Of a stretch of DNA of 64,000 bases, positions 1-9,242 are shown piece by piece. The position numbers were made by a program, and so were the translations under genes. Origin of the DNA: Chryseosolibacter sp036402115 (GTDB taxonomy: Bacteria; Bacteroidota; Bacteroidia; Cytophagales; Cyclobacteriaceae); assembly GCA_036402115.1 (NCBI GenBank), contig DASWTM010000026.1, positions 32,526 through 96,525 of the forward strand, given 5' to 3'. How positions within the stretch are numbered: the stretch's first letter is position 1; each line of letters opens with the position of its first letter. The notes under the pieces were generated by a model, which made no database searches, was not told the DNA's origin, and was given only the letters and a program-made list of their open reading frames with translations.

Positions 1-166
1 TTACAATCAAAACCTCCCTGAAGCTGCGGGAATCCAGTTAGCGCTGGATACGCCTGAGGACTTCGAGCGTTCGCAGGCTATCATAGCCTCATTTGCACAT
101 GAACACTGGAAGTATAATCTGGCCGAGATTTTACCGAAGTTTAAAAAAATAGTTGAATCAAAATAA
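1..166 (+). CDS. C-terminal fragment of a probable sugar nucleotidyltransferase (NeuA/SpsF type)
   Basis: The window opens inside a gene. The frame starting at base 2 is open for 54 codons and ends in TAA. The segment LALDTPEDFERSQAI resembles the tail of CMP-nonulosonate or SpsF-like cytidylyltransferases, where an acidic DTPEDFE-type motif precedes a terminal helix. The gene lies 27 bases upstream of a NeuB-like synthase, which fits activation of a nonulosonate sugar. The call rests on one short motif and on context, so another nucleotidyltransferase or an unrelated protein is possible. The start lies outside the window. Confidence 0.45.
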   Translation, partial: YNQNLPEAAGIQLALDTPEDFERSQAIIASFAHEHWKYNLAEILPKFKKIVESK

Positions 167-193
167 ACATTGCAACCAATCACGGATTCCAAA

Positions 194-883
194 ATGAAAA
201 CAGAATTTATTGCCGAAATAGGTCTCAATCACAACGGGAACTTTGCCCTTGCCTATGAATTGATCCGCCAGGCGAAATATGCCGGAGCTACCATCGTAAA
301 GTTCCAGTTAGGGTGGCGTGCAAAAGAAGGTGAGATGAACGCTATCAATCAAGAAGTACTCACAAACCTGAAGAAGTGGGCCGAGTACTTCGAAGTAGAG
401 TTACTTTTCTCAGTTTTTACAAAAGAAGCATACGATCTTATTAAGCCATTTAATTTCCATCGCTATAAGATCGCTTCACGTACTGTAGTGGATAATCTGG
501 ATCTGGTGAAGGAGATCGTGAATGAGGGAAAGCCTACTTATATTTCATTGGGCATGTGGAACAAACCTGAATTACCACTCACGGCTCCGAACGTTCAGTA
601 CCTTTGGTGCAAATCAAAATACCCAACAACCCCCTGGGACTTAACTGATCTACCGAAAAATTTCAAAGGATCAGTATACACCGGTTACAGCGATCATACG
701 ATTGGCATCGATGTTCCGCTCCTTGCCATTTGTCGTGGCGCTTCGGTGATTGAAAAGCACTTTACGCTCGACAAGTCAGACGTTACTATTCGCGATCATG
801 CGTTGAGTGCTACCCCTGAGGAGTTTAGGATGATGACGCAGATTGGAAACGAGATGTCAAAGAAGCTTGCTCTTGGCGTGTGA
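194..883 (+). CDS. NeuB-like N-acylneuraminate/nonulosonate synthase, short form
   Basis: NeuB enzymes condense a six-carbon N-acyl sugar with phosphoenolpyruvate to a nine-carbon nonulosonate in the cytoplasm. The N-terminus AEIGLNHNG (about residues 7-15), then VKFQ, IASRT, ISLGMW, YSDHTIG and IEKHFTLD are in the order expected for the NeuB TIM barrel. The protein has 229 residues. Typical NeuB proteins are about 340 residues because of a C-terminal antifreeze-like SAF domain, which is absent here. The ATG at 194 was preferred to one eight codons upstream because the family starts immediately before AEIG. The next gene overlaps the stop (GTGA). The exact product (sialic, legionaminic or other) cannot be read from the sequence. 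Confidence 0.82.
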   Translation: MKTEFIAEIGLNHNGNFALAYELIRQAKYAGATIVKFQLGWRAKEGEMNAINQEVLTNLKKWAEYFEVELLFSVFTKEAYDLIKPFNFHRYKIASRTVVDNLDLVKEIVNEGKPTYISLGMWNKPELPLTAPNVQYLWCKSKYPTTPWDLTDLPKNFKGSVYTGYSDHTIGIDVPLLAICRGASVIEKHFTLDKSDVTIRDHALSATPEEFRMMTQIGNEMSKKLALGV

Positions 884-1596
884 AAAAAATTGTAATACTT
901 GGCTCGGATACTCCTCACCGGAGGTTCTTCATTAAGTCGCTTATTGCGAAAAATGTCCCTGTTCATGCGGTGATCTTCGAAACCGAATCCATCAAGCCTG
1001 CTTTTGAGACTGGGCCGTTTTTCGAGAACGAAGAAAGGGAATACGAGGGGCGTGAATACTTCCGTGAGTTCGACAATACTTTGGACGAAATTCCGGTACA
1101 TTATTATCCCACGATAAACGATCTTCGTGTTGAAACCCTTCTTGCTGAAATCAACCCACATTTCGGCATCGTGTTTGGCACACGGAAAGTGGCACAACGG
1201 ATAATCCGGAAATTTTCTGACTGCGCGCTTAACGTCCATCGGGGGATCGCAGAGGAATATCGCGGACTCGACACAAATCTCTGGGCAATCTATCATGGCG
1301 ATTTTGAAAACACCGGAGTCACCATTCATAAAATGGATAACGACCTCGACACAGGTGAAATCGTCTTCCAGGAAAAGCTTCAATATCCACCCGGTACAAA
1401 AGTGTTCCAATTACGTCATTATGAAACGGCCCTCTGTGCAGAGCTCGTTGCACGTGCGGTTGGCAACTACCTGACCGGAGAACTCACGAGCCGCCCTCAG
1501 ACAAAAAAAGGCAGGTATTATTCCTTCATGCCTCTTGTTATCAAACACTCACTCGTGGGAAAACTTGAGCGACATTACAACTATGCAACACGATAA
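880..1596 (+). CDS. Formyltransferase-family protein (methionyl-tRNA formyltransferase-like fold)
   Basis: This 238-residue protein has the formyl_trans_N fold. The catalytic triad pattern is visible: N118 and H120 in NVHRG, YRG at about 127-129, and LDTG at about 156-159, corresponding to Asn, His and Asp of methionyl-tRNA formyltransferase. It lacks the C-terminal tRNA-binding domain, and the canonical HxSLLP segment is replaced by HRGIAEE. It sits inside a polysaccharide operon, so the likely substrate is a sugar amine using N10-formyltetrahydrofolate. The start is GTG, overlapping the NeuB-like stop. The sugar assignment is inference. Confidence 0.75.
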   Translation: MKKIVILGSDTPHRRFFIKSLIAKNVPVHAVIFETESIKPAFETGPFFENEEREYEGREYFREFDNTLDEIPVHYYPTINDLRVETLLAEINPHFGIVFGTRKVAQRIIRKFSDCALNVHRGIAEEYRGLDTNLWAIYHGDFENTGVTIHKMDNDLDTGEIVFQEKLQYPPGTKVFQLRHYETALCAELVARAVGNYLTGELTSRPQTKKGRYYSFMPLVIKHSLVGKLERHYNYATR

Positions 1597-2512
1597 TATC
1601 TTGACCGTATTGCTGTATCATGGCGTCACTGACAGTGAAAGTGCTGGCATTGAAAACAATTCCAAAAAGCACTTGCCTGTTGATGAATTTGCGCGGCAAA
1701 TGGAATACATTTCGAACCATTGCGTTCTTTTGACAATGGATGAGGTTGTCGACCTTCATCACAACAAAAAGCCATATCCGCGGAACTCGGTTGCTGTTAC
1801 GTTTGATGATGGATTTCGCAATAACCTAACGGTTGCAACCCCGGTATTGGACGCGTTCAACGTTCCGGCAACATTTTACATCACAAGCGGTATTATCAAT
1901 ACAGATATGATGTTTTGGGTTGATGAACTGGAGGACTGTATTAACCTCACCGATAAAGGATCGATCGATGTTAGGCTTGAAAAGGATACGATTTTTCCGG
2001 TGTCATCGCTACAGCAAAAACTGGATGCACTGCTGACGATAAAAGCTTATTGCAAAAAACAAGCAATGGGTGAGAAAGACCGCGTAGTGGCAGCGGTGAA
2101 AATGCAAACGGGAGTAACGCCCAGCGTCAACCACTCAAAAAATTATGAAAAGCTTTCGTGGGAGGAATTAAAGGAGATGTCGAGACGCAAGCATTTTATC
2201 ATTGGAGGACACTCATTGTATCACGATATTCTCGCAGCCATCACACCTGATGAGCGACTCGTTCGTGATATTGAAGTATCCATTAAACTGCTCGAGTATA
2301 ATCTTGGACAAAAAATAACACACTATGCTTATCCGGAAGGTCAGCAGCATCACTACAACGAGCGCGTGATCGAGATTCTCCGGGATTTCGGGATTGTTTG
2401 CAGCCCTTCAGCAATCCATGGCGTCAACGCCACGGGGCAATTCGATCTGTTTAATCTACGGAGAGTAATGGTCGGCTTTAACGGAACGCCTTTCCCCTTC
2501 GAATTACAGTAA
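1583..2512 (+). CDS. NodB-type polysaccharide deacetylase
   Basis: This is a carbohydrate esterase family 4 protein that removes N- or O-acetyl groups from glycans. It begins with ILTVLLYHGV, followed by the metal-site motif TFDDGF (about residues 73-78) and the second metal motif HSLYH in its middle. The later segment YAYPEGQ is also typical. The ATG at 1583 was chosen because it lies just before the conserved start; the upstream in-frame TTG would add 16 unusual residues. It overlaps the formyltransferase gene by 14 bases. There is no signal peptide, so a cytoplasmic role on a sugar precursor is possible. Confidence 0.83.
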   Translation: MQHDNILTVLLYHGVTDSESAGIENNSKKHLPVDEFARQMEYISNHCVLLTMDEVVDLHHNKKPYPRNSVAVTFDDGFRNNLTVATPVLDAFNVPATFYITSGIINTDMMFWVDELEDCINLTDKGSIDVRLEKDTIFPVSSLQQKLDALLTIKAYCKKQAMGEKDRVVAAVKMQTGVTPSVNHSKNYEKLSWEELKEMSRRKHFIIGGHSLYHDILAAITPDERLVRDIEVSIKLLEYNLGQKITHYAYPEGQQHHYNERVIEILRDFGIVCSPSAIHGVNATGQFDLFNLRRVMVGFNGTPFPFELQ

Positions 2513-2536
2513 CTCAGCAGGATATTACTTCCCACT

Positions 2537-3904
2537 ATGCAGCAACCACTGGTAACGGTATACATCACCAATTACAATTACGGTAATTTCATCCGTCAGT
2601 CAATTGAAAGTGTACTTCATCAAACGCTCACAAACTTCGAGCTGATTATCATTGACGATGGCTCAACAGACAACAGCCGCGAGATAATTGAGGAATACAG
2701 AAAGCACGAAAAGATCAATATCATCTATCAACTGAACAAGGGGCTGAACATCACGAATAATATTGCCATGCGCGCAGCTAATGGGAAATACCTCATGAGG
2801 CTTGATGCTGATGACTACCTTGAGCCGAATGCATTGCAGTCGATGGCAGATGTTCTTGAGCGCGATCCATCGCTTGGCTTGGTCTTTCCCGACTATTACT
2901 ACGTGGATCGCGAGGGCAGGATTACAGGGGAGGAACGAAGGCATAATTTTCAAAAGGAAGTGTCGCTCTATGACCAGCCTGCGCATGGTGCCTGCACAAT
3001 GATCCGCCTTGAGTTCCTGAAAGAGTTAGGTGGTTATAACGAAAGCTTTACCTGCCAGGATGGCTATGATCTTTGGATCAAGTTTGTGATGCATCATAAA
3101 GTGACGAACATCAATCAACCGCTGTTCTCCTATCGTCAGCACGGTCACAACCTCACGTCAAACGAAGATCGTATTCTCGCCACGCGCCAGAAGATAAAGG
3201 AAACGTTCGTGACGGATAAATTTAAATTACCCAGCACGGTTGCAATTATACCGGTCCGAAACACGTTCATCGGCAAAGTGAACTGGCCTACGTACGCTGT
3301 CAATAACAAGAGCATTCTGCAACGCAAAGTTGAACTTTGCTTGCAAACGAAAGGAATTTCCAAAGTAGTAGTTTCAGTAGCCGACAACGACATCCTACAT
3401 GAAATTAATCAGTGGGCATCGGCATATCCAGACCTTATCGTTATTGAACGACCTAAAGAGTTTGCCTTTTCCAACGAAACACTTGCAAAGACGGTGCAAC
3501 AGGCGCTCGACAGACTTCGTGAGTTGCACCTGGATTTCGAGGCATTAATGACATTATCAATTGAATATCCGTTTCTATCTCCTGAGGTGCTCGATGACGC
3601 CATTCACACGCTTGTGATCTTCAAGGCCGACTCAGTGCTCAGTGTGCGATCGGATACGAAGATGTATTATCACCACACTGGTCACTCGCTTGAACCGATT
3701 CTGAATCATGAAAAATTTACGAAGCTTGAACGCGAGGCGCTCTACCGGGGAGTAGGAGGTATCATGCTGGTAACAAAAGAAAAATTTTTAGAGACCGGAA
3801 ATATGGTGGCTGGAAAAGTCAGTCACATTATGGTGAATAAGAAAACTGAATTTGCGGTGACCAGCCAGTTTGATATTGAAGTTGTAAATGCTTTACTGAA
3901 GTAG
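2537..3904 (+). CDS. Glycosyltransferase family 2 fused to a NeuA-like cytidylyltransferase domain
   Basis: Residues 1 to about 225 form a GT-A glycosyltransferase: nucleotide-binding IDDGSTD at about 39-45 and DADD at about 89-92, then QDGYDLW. Residues from about 229 to 455 look like an acylneuraminate cytidylyltransferase: VAIIPVRN at the start of the fold, VVVSVADND, a long middle helix, DSVLSV, and the closing GVGGIMLVTKEKFLE and FDIEVVNALL segments. The canonical NeuA loop ARGGSKG is replaced by VRNTFIGK, so the domain may be inactive or have changed substrate. This is a 455-residue two-domain architecture in a nonulosonate cluster. Confidence 0.75.
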   Translation: MQQPLVTVYITNYNYGNFIRQSIESVLHQTLTNFELIIIDDGSTDNSREIIEEYRKHEKINIIYQLNKGLNITNNIAMRAANGKYLMRLDADDYLEPNALQSMADVLERDPSLGLVFPDYYYVDREGRITGEERRHNFQKEVSLYDQPAHGACTMIRLEFLKELGGYNESFTCQDGYDLWIKFVMHHKVTNINQPLFSYRQHGHNLTSNEDRILATRQKIKETFVTDKFKLPSTVAIIPVRNTFIGKVNWPTYAVNNKSILQRKVELCLQTKGISKVVVSVADNDILHEINQWASAYPDLIVIERPKEFAFSNETLAKTVQQALDRLRELHLDFEALMTLSIEYPFLSPEVLDDAIHTLVIFKADSVLSVRSDTKMYYHHTGHSLEPILNHEKFTKLEREALYRGVGGIMLVTKEKFLETGNMVAGKVSHIMVNKKTEFAVTSQFDIEVVNALLK

Positions 3905-3909
3905 TACGA

Positions 3910-4938
3910 ATGTTGAAGCGGAATGTATTTGTAATAGCTACGGAATACCAGTTCCTGGTTTCCTTGTCTATCATTGATGAACGATTTTCAGCTAAAGAGT
4001 GGATAAATGACATTATCGCGACCGGGCCGCGATCGTCTCATATTTTACAGGATAGGATTCCTGCAAACATACGGTTCAGCTTTTTTCCCGATCACGAGGC
4101 ATCCTGGAAAGACTATTTATTGCGAGAAGTTTATAGTTCTCCCCTTGAAAATCTTTTTGTAGTACATAGTTACCGCGCCCCTGAACTGGCCTTTCTATAC
4201 TATGCACCTGCTAACGTGAGGCGGCACCTTATTCAGGACGGTGCATTGTTTTATCACCAGATCGAGAAAAATCTTTTTCCCAGCCGCACCCGGCAAACCT
4301 TTGAGTTTTACAAAAAGCTGTTTCAGCATAACGTTTTCCTCACCCGATTTCTGCCCTATGGAAGATATGAGGAAAAATCACCGTTGATCGATGAAATTTG
4401 GTTAACCAACCCGGAGATCTACCGACTTCCAGGCCTGGCTAAGAAAAAAAATGTATTCACGCTGTTTCCTCGCTCCGACTCGAAGACGGTTTATGCATCT
4501 TACTTTAAGGATTCGCAAGACCTTGACGTTGAAAAACTCGCTCACGCACTGATTTATCTTGCTCCCAAGATTGCCGATGAAAAAGTTTTTCCGAAAGAAT
4601 TAGAAGTGCTCGAAAAAATCATTCACCACTTTTCATTGAAAAACATCTTTATCAAGCTGCATCCCCTGGAAGTTGGCTCAAAACATGCCGTTTTTTTAAA
4701 ACAGAGGTTCGGTGACAGTGTAATAGCCAACTATACACCAGCCGATGTATACATTGCTAATGCAAGGAACACGGTAATCGTGGCTTCGATGTCAACTTCA
4801 CTGCTGAACAACAATCCTTCCTGCCGTTATTTTGCACTCCGGAAGTATTATCAGAAAATCGGATTGTATGAACCGTGGAAAAATGTAACGATGCCAGGCC
4901 ACGTACGAATGCTGGAAGATATCAACGAGTTGTCATGA
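3910..4938 (+). CDS. Sialyltransferase-fold glycosyltransferase (GT52/polysialyltransferase-like)
   Basis: The 342-residue protein carries three spaced motifs of bacterial GT-B sialyltransferases: an acidic-Gly motif QDG at about 109-111, KLHP at about 249-252, and SMSTS at about 293-297. In that superfamily these are the general base, the CMP-binding His-Pro and a phosphate-binding serine motif. No membrane segment is visible. The neighbouring NeuB- and NeuA-like genes support a CMP-nonulosonate donor, which is inference. Overall similarity is judged from motifs only, so the acceptor and exact family are open. The stop overlaps the next start (ATGA). Confidence 0.65.
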   Translation: MLKRNVFVIATEYQFLVSLSIIDERFSAKEWINDIIATGPRSSHILQDRIPANIRFSFFPDHEASWKDYLLREVYSSPLENLFVVHSYRAPELAFLYYAPANVRRHLIQDGALFYHQIEKNLFPSRTRQTFEFYKKLFQHNVFLTRFLPYGRYEEKSPLIDEIWLTNPEIYRLPGLAKKKNVFTLFPRSDSKTVYASYFKDSQDLDVEKLAHALIYLAPKIADEKVFPKELEVLEKIIHHFSLKNIFIKLHPLEVGSKHAVFLKQRFGDSVIANYTPADVYIANARNTVIVASMSTSLLNNNPSCRYFALRKYYQKIGLYEPWKNVTMPGHVRMLEDINELS

Positions 4939-6185
4939 GGTACTCTCTCCTTTGGTTGCGATCCAATACAGCAAAGATTTTTGCGATCTGGCCTTTTCTG
5001 GCCTTTATCTTTTCTGTTTTCGACTTCGGCAAGCAAAGTAGTCGGATTACCATTATTCTGTTTTTTACACTTCTCGGCTTCTCCATGGTATTGAATCGCG
5101 AGACCATGGATGGTTACAAACATTCACAAGTGTTTGAAGCCGCCAAGGACATCACGCTAAGCAACTTCACAGACGAAGTCCAGAACATTCTTCTATTCCG
5201 ATCAGTCGAAAATGTCGACTTCTACCTGTATACGACAAACTTCTTGTTCTCGCGCTTCACTAGTGATCCAAGAATCATATTTACATTTCATTCGTTCATA
5301 TTTGCGCTCCTGCTTGTTTCTTTTTTGGGCAGCATTTATGACAATGTGCCAGGCATCTGGCCAACCGTTTCGATTCTTATTTTTCTGCTTCTCGTTTTTA
5401 TCAACCCCATCACGAACGTCCATTTTATCCGATTCCCGATCGGTTCATGGATATTTTTAACGGGGGCGTATCACTTTATTGTCACAAGAAAGACCCGTTT
5501 TATCGCCTTTGCCTTCCTTGCCGTTATCGTTCATTTCGCGTTCACGTACGCAGTGGCAGCACTCTTATTGTATGCCGTATTTGGAAATCGCCATTTGATA
5601 TACAGTGCCGTTCTGGCCTTCTCGTTTATTGTACCGGACCTCTTTTATAACAATGTTTCTTTCATGGATGCCTCCCTTGACGAAGGGAATATTGAAAAGA
5701 AAATCTACGCCTACTCCAACGAGGAATACATCGAAACCCGCAAACAAGGTCTTGAATCGGCCGCCTGGTATCGCGCTTATCGAATCCAGATCATTCAATA
5801 TTCAATGTATGTCATCATGCTTATCGCAACATTCCACGCGTTGCGCACCAAACGGTACGACCAGACACAAATGAACCTCCTGGCTTTTCTTATCCTGTTG
5901 CTGGCGTTTGTTAACTTTGGATTTTCGTTCGACTCACTGGGCCGTAGATTTTTCCTTGTCTGGCTGGTACTCGCGTGCGTATACCTCATTCGTTATTTCA
6001 CGTATTTCAGTTCGCAATCATTGCGCAATTTCAGCCTTATGTTCCTGGCAATTCCAGTGGCTTTCTACGTGATCATGCAATTGCGCATTGGACTCGAAGT
6101 CACATCAGTTTCCTGGTTCATCGGCAACATCGTAGTAATCATCGCGGGCTTTATTGATGATACCATTCTCGATTTAGCCGGTTAA
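4935..6185 (+). CDS. EpsG/Wzy-like polysaccharide polymerase, integral membrane protein
   Basis: The 416-residue protein is dominated by hydrophobic segments (about ten predicted by eye) with a short charged loop near the middle. It resembles EpsG-type polymerases that join repeat units on the periplasmic face. The ATG at 4935 overlaps the preceding stop as ATGA and was preferred to an in-frame start 60 bases upstream that lies fully inside the previous gene. Membrane topology and operon position are the main evidence; the family has little sequence conservation. Confidence 0.65.
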   Translation: MRYSLLWLRSNTAKIFAIWPFLAFIFSVFDFGKQSSRITIILFFTLLGFSMVLNRETMDGYKHSQVFEAAKDITLSNFTDEVQNILLFRSVENVDFYLYTTNFLFSRFTSDPRIIFTFHSFIFALLLVSFLGSIYDNVPGIWPTVSILIFLLLVFINPITNVHFIRFPIGSWIFLTGAYHFIVTRKTRFIAFAFLAVIVHFAFTYAVAALLLYAVFGNRHLIYSAVLAFSFIVPDLFYNNVSFMDASLDEGNIEKKIYAYSNEEYIETRKQGLESAAWYRAYRIQIIQYSMYVIMLIATFHALRTKRYDQTQMNLLAFLILLLAFVNFGFSFDSLGRRFFLVWLVLACVYLIRYFTYFSSQSLRNFSLMFLAIPVAFYVIMQLRIGLEVTSVSWFIGNIVVIIAGFIDDTILDLAG

Positions 6186-6225
6186 GCGGAATTTCAACCA
6201 TGCCTGATAGAGCATAAATCCATCG

Positions 6226-7341
6226 ATGGTGCTAAACGTTCTTAGAAGTCATAGGATGAACGCCTTCGCGTTTCACGCAAAGAAACGGATCGTAGTTTTT
6301 GAGTCAGACGATTGGGGTGCGATTCGAATGCCATCTAAAAAGGCATATGAAAATTTAAAAAAGTCAGGAGTACCCGTGGACCAAAATCATTATGACTATT
6401 ACGATGCGCTGGAGTCAGGTGATGATATTTCTGCGCTTATGGAAGTGCTTCACTCCTTCAAGGGTCTCACTTCGTCTCCGGTCCTTACATGTAACTTTGT
6501 AATGGGTAACCCCGATTTTGATAAAATACGAGGTGACAACTATAGCCATTATCATTTTGAGGATTTTCAGACGTCATATGGTCGCTACTATGGAAACAAT
6601 TTTTTTAGCCACTGGCAACAAGGAATAAAGGAGGGGCTGCTGGTGCCACAATTTCATGCGCGAGAGCATGTGAATGTTGAGTTGTGGATAAAAGGTTTAC
6701 AAGCTGGGGATCATCAGACTCTGCAAGCGTTCGACCTGGGATATTGTGGAGTTGTCGCTGCCACACCATCACCTTATCAAAGGCATTATCTCGCGGCATT
6801 TCATTCTACTAACCCAAAAGATGGCTCAAACAAGTCACAAATATTAGAAGATGGCCTTTCGAAGTTCGAAGCTGTTTTTGGTTATCGCTCCAAATCTTTT
6901 ATTGCGTGTAACTATACCTGGCCAACCTCTTTAGAAGAAGCTGCTCACAGAGCCGGTGTTCGGCTGCTGCAGGGTCAACGCGTTCAGCTAGTGCCGGATG
7001 AGAAAACGGGGGGAAAAATTTTTTTCATAAGTCATAAAACGGGAGATGCCAATCCACTGGGTCAGTTCTATAGCGTTAGAAATGCTTATCTGGAACCTTC
7101 GTCCGATCAAGGCAAGGACTGGGTTGCCGCTTGCATCAACGACATTTCACGAGCTTTCTTTTGGAAGACTCCAGCCATTATTAGCACTCACCGAGTTAAT
7201 TACATTGGAACCCATTATCCGAAAAATCGTGTTGAAGGCCTGAGAAGCCTTAAGTGTCTTATTCAACAAATTATTGATCGTTGGCCAGACGTTCAGTTTA
7301 TGAGTACACCTCAACTTCTGGCGTTAATGGAAAATAAATAA
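6226..7341 (+). CDS. Divergent polysaccharide deacetylase-like protein, paralogue 1
   Basis: This 371-residue protein is related to a second gene about 7 kb downstream in the same locus. Shared landmarks are a DD motif (ESDDWG, residues 26-31), PQFHAREHVN (141-150), a ...WPT...AG region and STHRVNYIG near the C-terminus. The acidic pair plus spaced histidines suggest a metal-dependent NodB-like barrel, but it is not a standard CE4 sequence. Similar proteins in Bacteroidota are named polysaccharide (de)acetylase. There is no signal peptide. An internal ATG ten codons later is an alternative start. Confidence 0.6.
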   Translation: MVLNVLRSHRMNAFAFHAKKRIVVFESDDWGAIRMPSKKAYENLKKSGVPVDQNHYDYYDALESGDDISALMEVLHSFKGLTSSPVLTCNFVMGNPDFDKIRGDNYSHYHFEDFQTSYGRYYGNNFFSHWQQGIKEGLLVPQFHAREHVNVELWIKGLQAGDHQTLQAFDLGYCGVVAATPSPYQRHYLAAFHSTNPKDGSNKSQILEDGLSKFEAVFGYRSKSFIACNYTWPTSLEEAAHRAGVRLLQGQRVQLVPDEKTGGKIFFISHKTGDANPLGQFYSVRNAYLEPSSDQGKDWVAACINDISRAFFWKTPAIISTHRVNYIGTHYPKNRVEGLRSLKCLIQQIIDRWPDVQFMSTPQLLALMENK

Positions 7342-7346
7342 ACATC

Positions 7347-9239
7347 ATGTGCGGAATTACCGGTTTTCTTGATTTTAAACACCTCACCACCAAAGAGGTC
7401 CTTTCGGATATGGTCACTTCACTCAGGCACCGTGGACCGGACGATACAGGGTGTGAAATTATTGAAGCCGGCAATGCATCAATCGGTTTAGCGCAAGCAA
7501 GACTTTCTATTATTGACATCTCGCACTCCGGCCATCAGCCAATGTTTTTTGATGGGCTTGCGATTGTCTTCAATGGTGAAATCTACAATTACGCTGAGAT
7601 TCGCCAAGAATTGATCGAACGAGGCCATCAATTCCAGTCTAAATCCGATACCGAAGTTATCTTGCATGCCTATCGTGAATGGGGATTAATGGCCATCAAC
7701 AAGTTTATTGGGATGTTTGCCTTTGTGATCCATGACTCAAAAAAGAATGAATTAATCATTTCAAGAGATCGCGCTGGCGTAAAACCTTTTTACTACTACT
7801 CTAAAGGCGACCTCTTTTTATTTGGATCTGAGTTAAAATCCTTACTACAACATCCACGCTTTGAAGCTCATATTAGTGCTGCAGCCGTTCATTCCTTTTT
7901 TGATCTTGGATATGTGCCCGCACCGCAGGCCATCTTCGAGAACACATGGAAGCTCCTTCCAGGGCATACGTTAAAGATCAATCTCAATGACCGATCAACA
8001 CAAGACCTGGTTTACTGGGATGTGGCTTTGTTCTATACCGCGCCCAAGCTGACGGTATCATATGAAGAGGCACAGCATGAAGTTCATGAACTGTTGAAAT
8101 CATCGTGTCAATATCGGATGGTTTCCGATGTGCCAGTCGGTGTTTTTCTTAGCGGAGGTTATGATTCTACAGCGGTTGCCGCCATTCTCCAGAAAAACAG
8201 AAACGAAAAGCTCAAAACATTTACGATCGGCTTTGAGCATGGAAATAATGAGGCACCCTATGCAAAACAAACAGCAGCATATTTGGGCACTGACCATCAG
8301 GAATGGATTTGCACAAATGTAGAAGCGAAAAGCATTGTTCCCGACCTGCCATATTTTTTTGATGAACCCTTTGCCGATCAATCTGCCATTCCCACCATCT
8401 TGGTAAGCCGGTTGGCACGACAGTCAGTCACCGTTGCACTTTCAGCAGATGGGGGCGATGAAATATTCGCAGGTTATTCGCGCTACCAGGAGTTTTCAAA
8501 AAGAATACAGGCAATGCAGCGCGTTCCTCACTTGCTGAGGCTGCCGGCCAAACATTTATTATCCGTTGTATGTGCTGTTCTGCCACAGGGTGAGGTGGCT
8601 ACCATGCATCGTTTACAAGGAATGCGAGGAGCTATTCATAATAACAATAGGGCGCTTTCATTGGCGTTGTATAAAGCTATTCACTCTCTTCCGCTGACGC
8701 TCAGAAACCGTGTTTTTTATCAGGCGTCTCCGACTCCTTCTTTTCAGATTGACCAATCGGACGAATTTGCAAATGAGATTGAGATGGCAATGGCCATTGA
8801 CTTCAAATTTTATCTTCAAAATGATATACTGACAAAAGTAGATCGGGCAACGATGTCAGTCAGCTTGGAAGGAAGAGAGCCGCTACTGGACCATCGCCTC
8901 ATCGAATATGTTGCACGCTTACCTTATAACTTCAAAAATTCAGGTCAGACGCAGAAAAGGATTTTGAAGGATATCGTTCATCAGTATGTACCAGAGGCAA
9001 TGATGAATAGACCAAAGACCGGATTTTCAGTACCAATATTCCGATGGTTGCGTTCCGATCTTAATTACCTTATTAAAGAATACATCTCGCCTGAAAAGTT
9101 GTCGCACGAAATATTTAAGGACGTGGATTTCGTTATGAACATCGTTAAGAAATTTGAAAAAGGGGATTTCTATTACAAACCGTTTATTTGGCGGCTACTG
9201 ATGTTTCAAATGTGGTATTGTAAATGGAATTCTCGATAG
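7347..9239 (+). CDS. asnB: Asparagine synthase (glutamine-hydrolysing) family protein, EPS-type
   Basis: This is a two-domain class II amidotransferase. Cys2 of MCGITGF is the N-terminal nucleophile of the glutaminase domain, and the synthetase domain has the pyrophosphate loop SGGYDST at about 269-275 followed by SADGGDEIFAGY. The length of 630 residues is normal. Such AsnB-like proteins often occur in exopolysaccharide loci, where they may amidate an acidic sugar rather than aspartate. That substrate is inference from location. It begins 5 bases after the deacetylase-like gene. Confidence 0.9.
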   Translation: MCGITGFLDFKHLTTKEVLSDMVTSLRHRGPDDTGCEIIEAGNASIGLAQARLSIIDISHSGHQPMFFDGLAIVFNGEIYNYAEIRQELIERGHQFQSKSDTEVILHAYREWGLMAINKFIGMFAFVIHDSKKNELIISRDRAGVKPFYYYSKGDLFLFGSELKSLLQHPRFEAHISAAAVHSFFDLGYVPAPQAIFENTWKLLPGHTLKINLNDRSTQDLVYWDVALFYTAPKLTVSYEEAQHEVHELLKSSCQYRMVSDVPVGVFLSGGYDSTAVAAILQKNRNEKLKTFTIGFEHGNNEAPYAKQTAAYLGTDHQEWICTNVEAKSIVPDLPYFFDEPFADQSAIPTILVSRLARQSVTVALSADGGDEIFAGYSRYQEFSKRIQAMQRVPHLLRLPAKHLLSVVCAVLPQGEVATMHRLQGMRGAIHNNNRALSLALYKAIHSLPLTLRNRVFYQASPTPSFQIDQSDEFANEIEMAMAIDFKFYLQNDILTKVDRATMSVSLEGREPLLDHRLIEYVARLPYNFKNSGQTQKRILKDIVHQYVPEAMMNRPKTGFSVPIFRWLRSDLNYLIKEYISPEKLSHEIFKDVDFVMNIVKKFEKGDFYYKPFIWRLLMFQMWYCKWNSR

Positions 9240-9242
9240 AAA

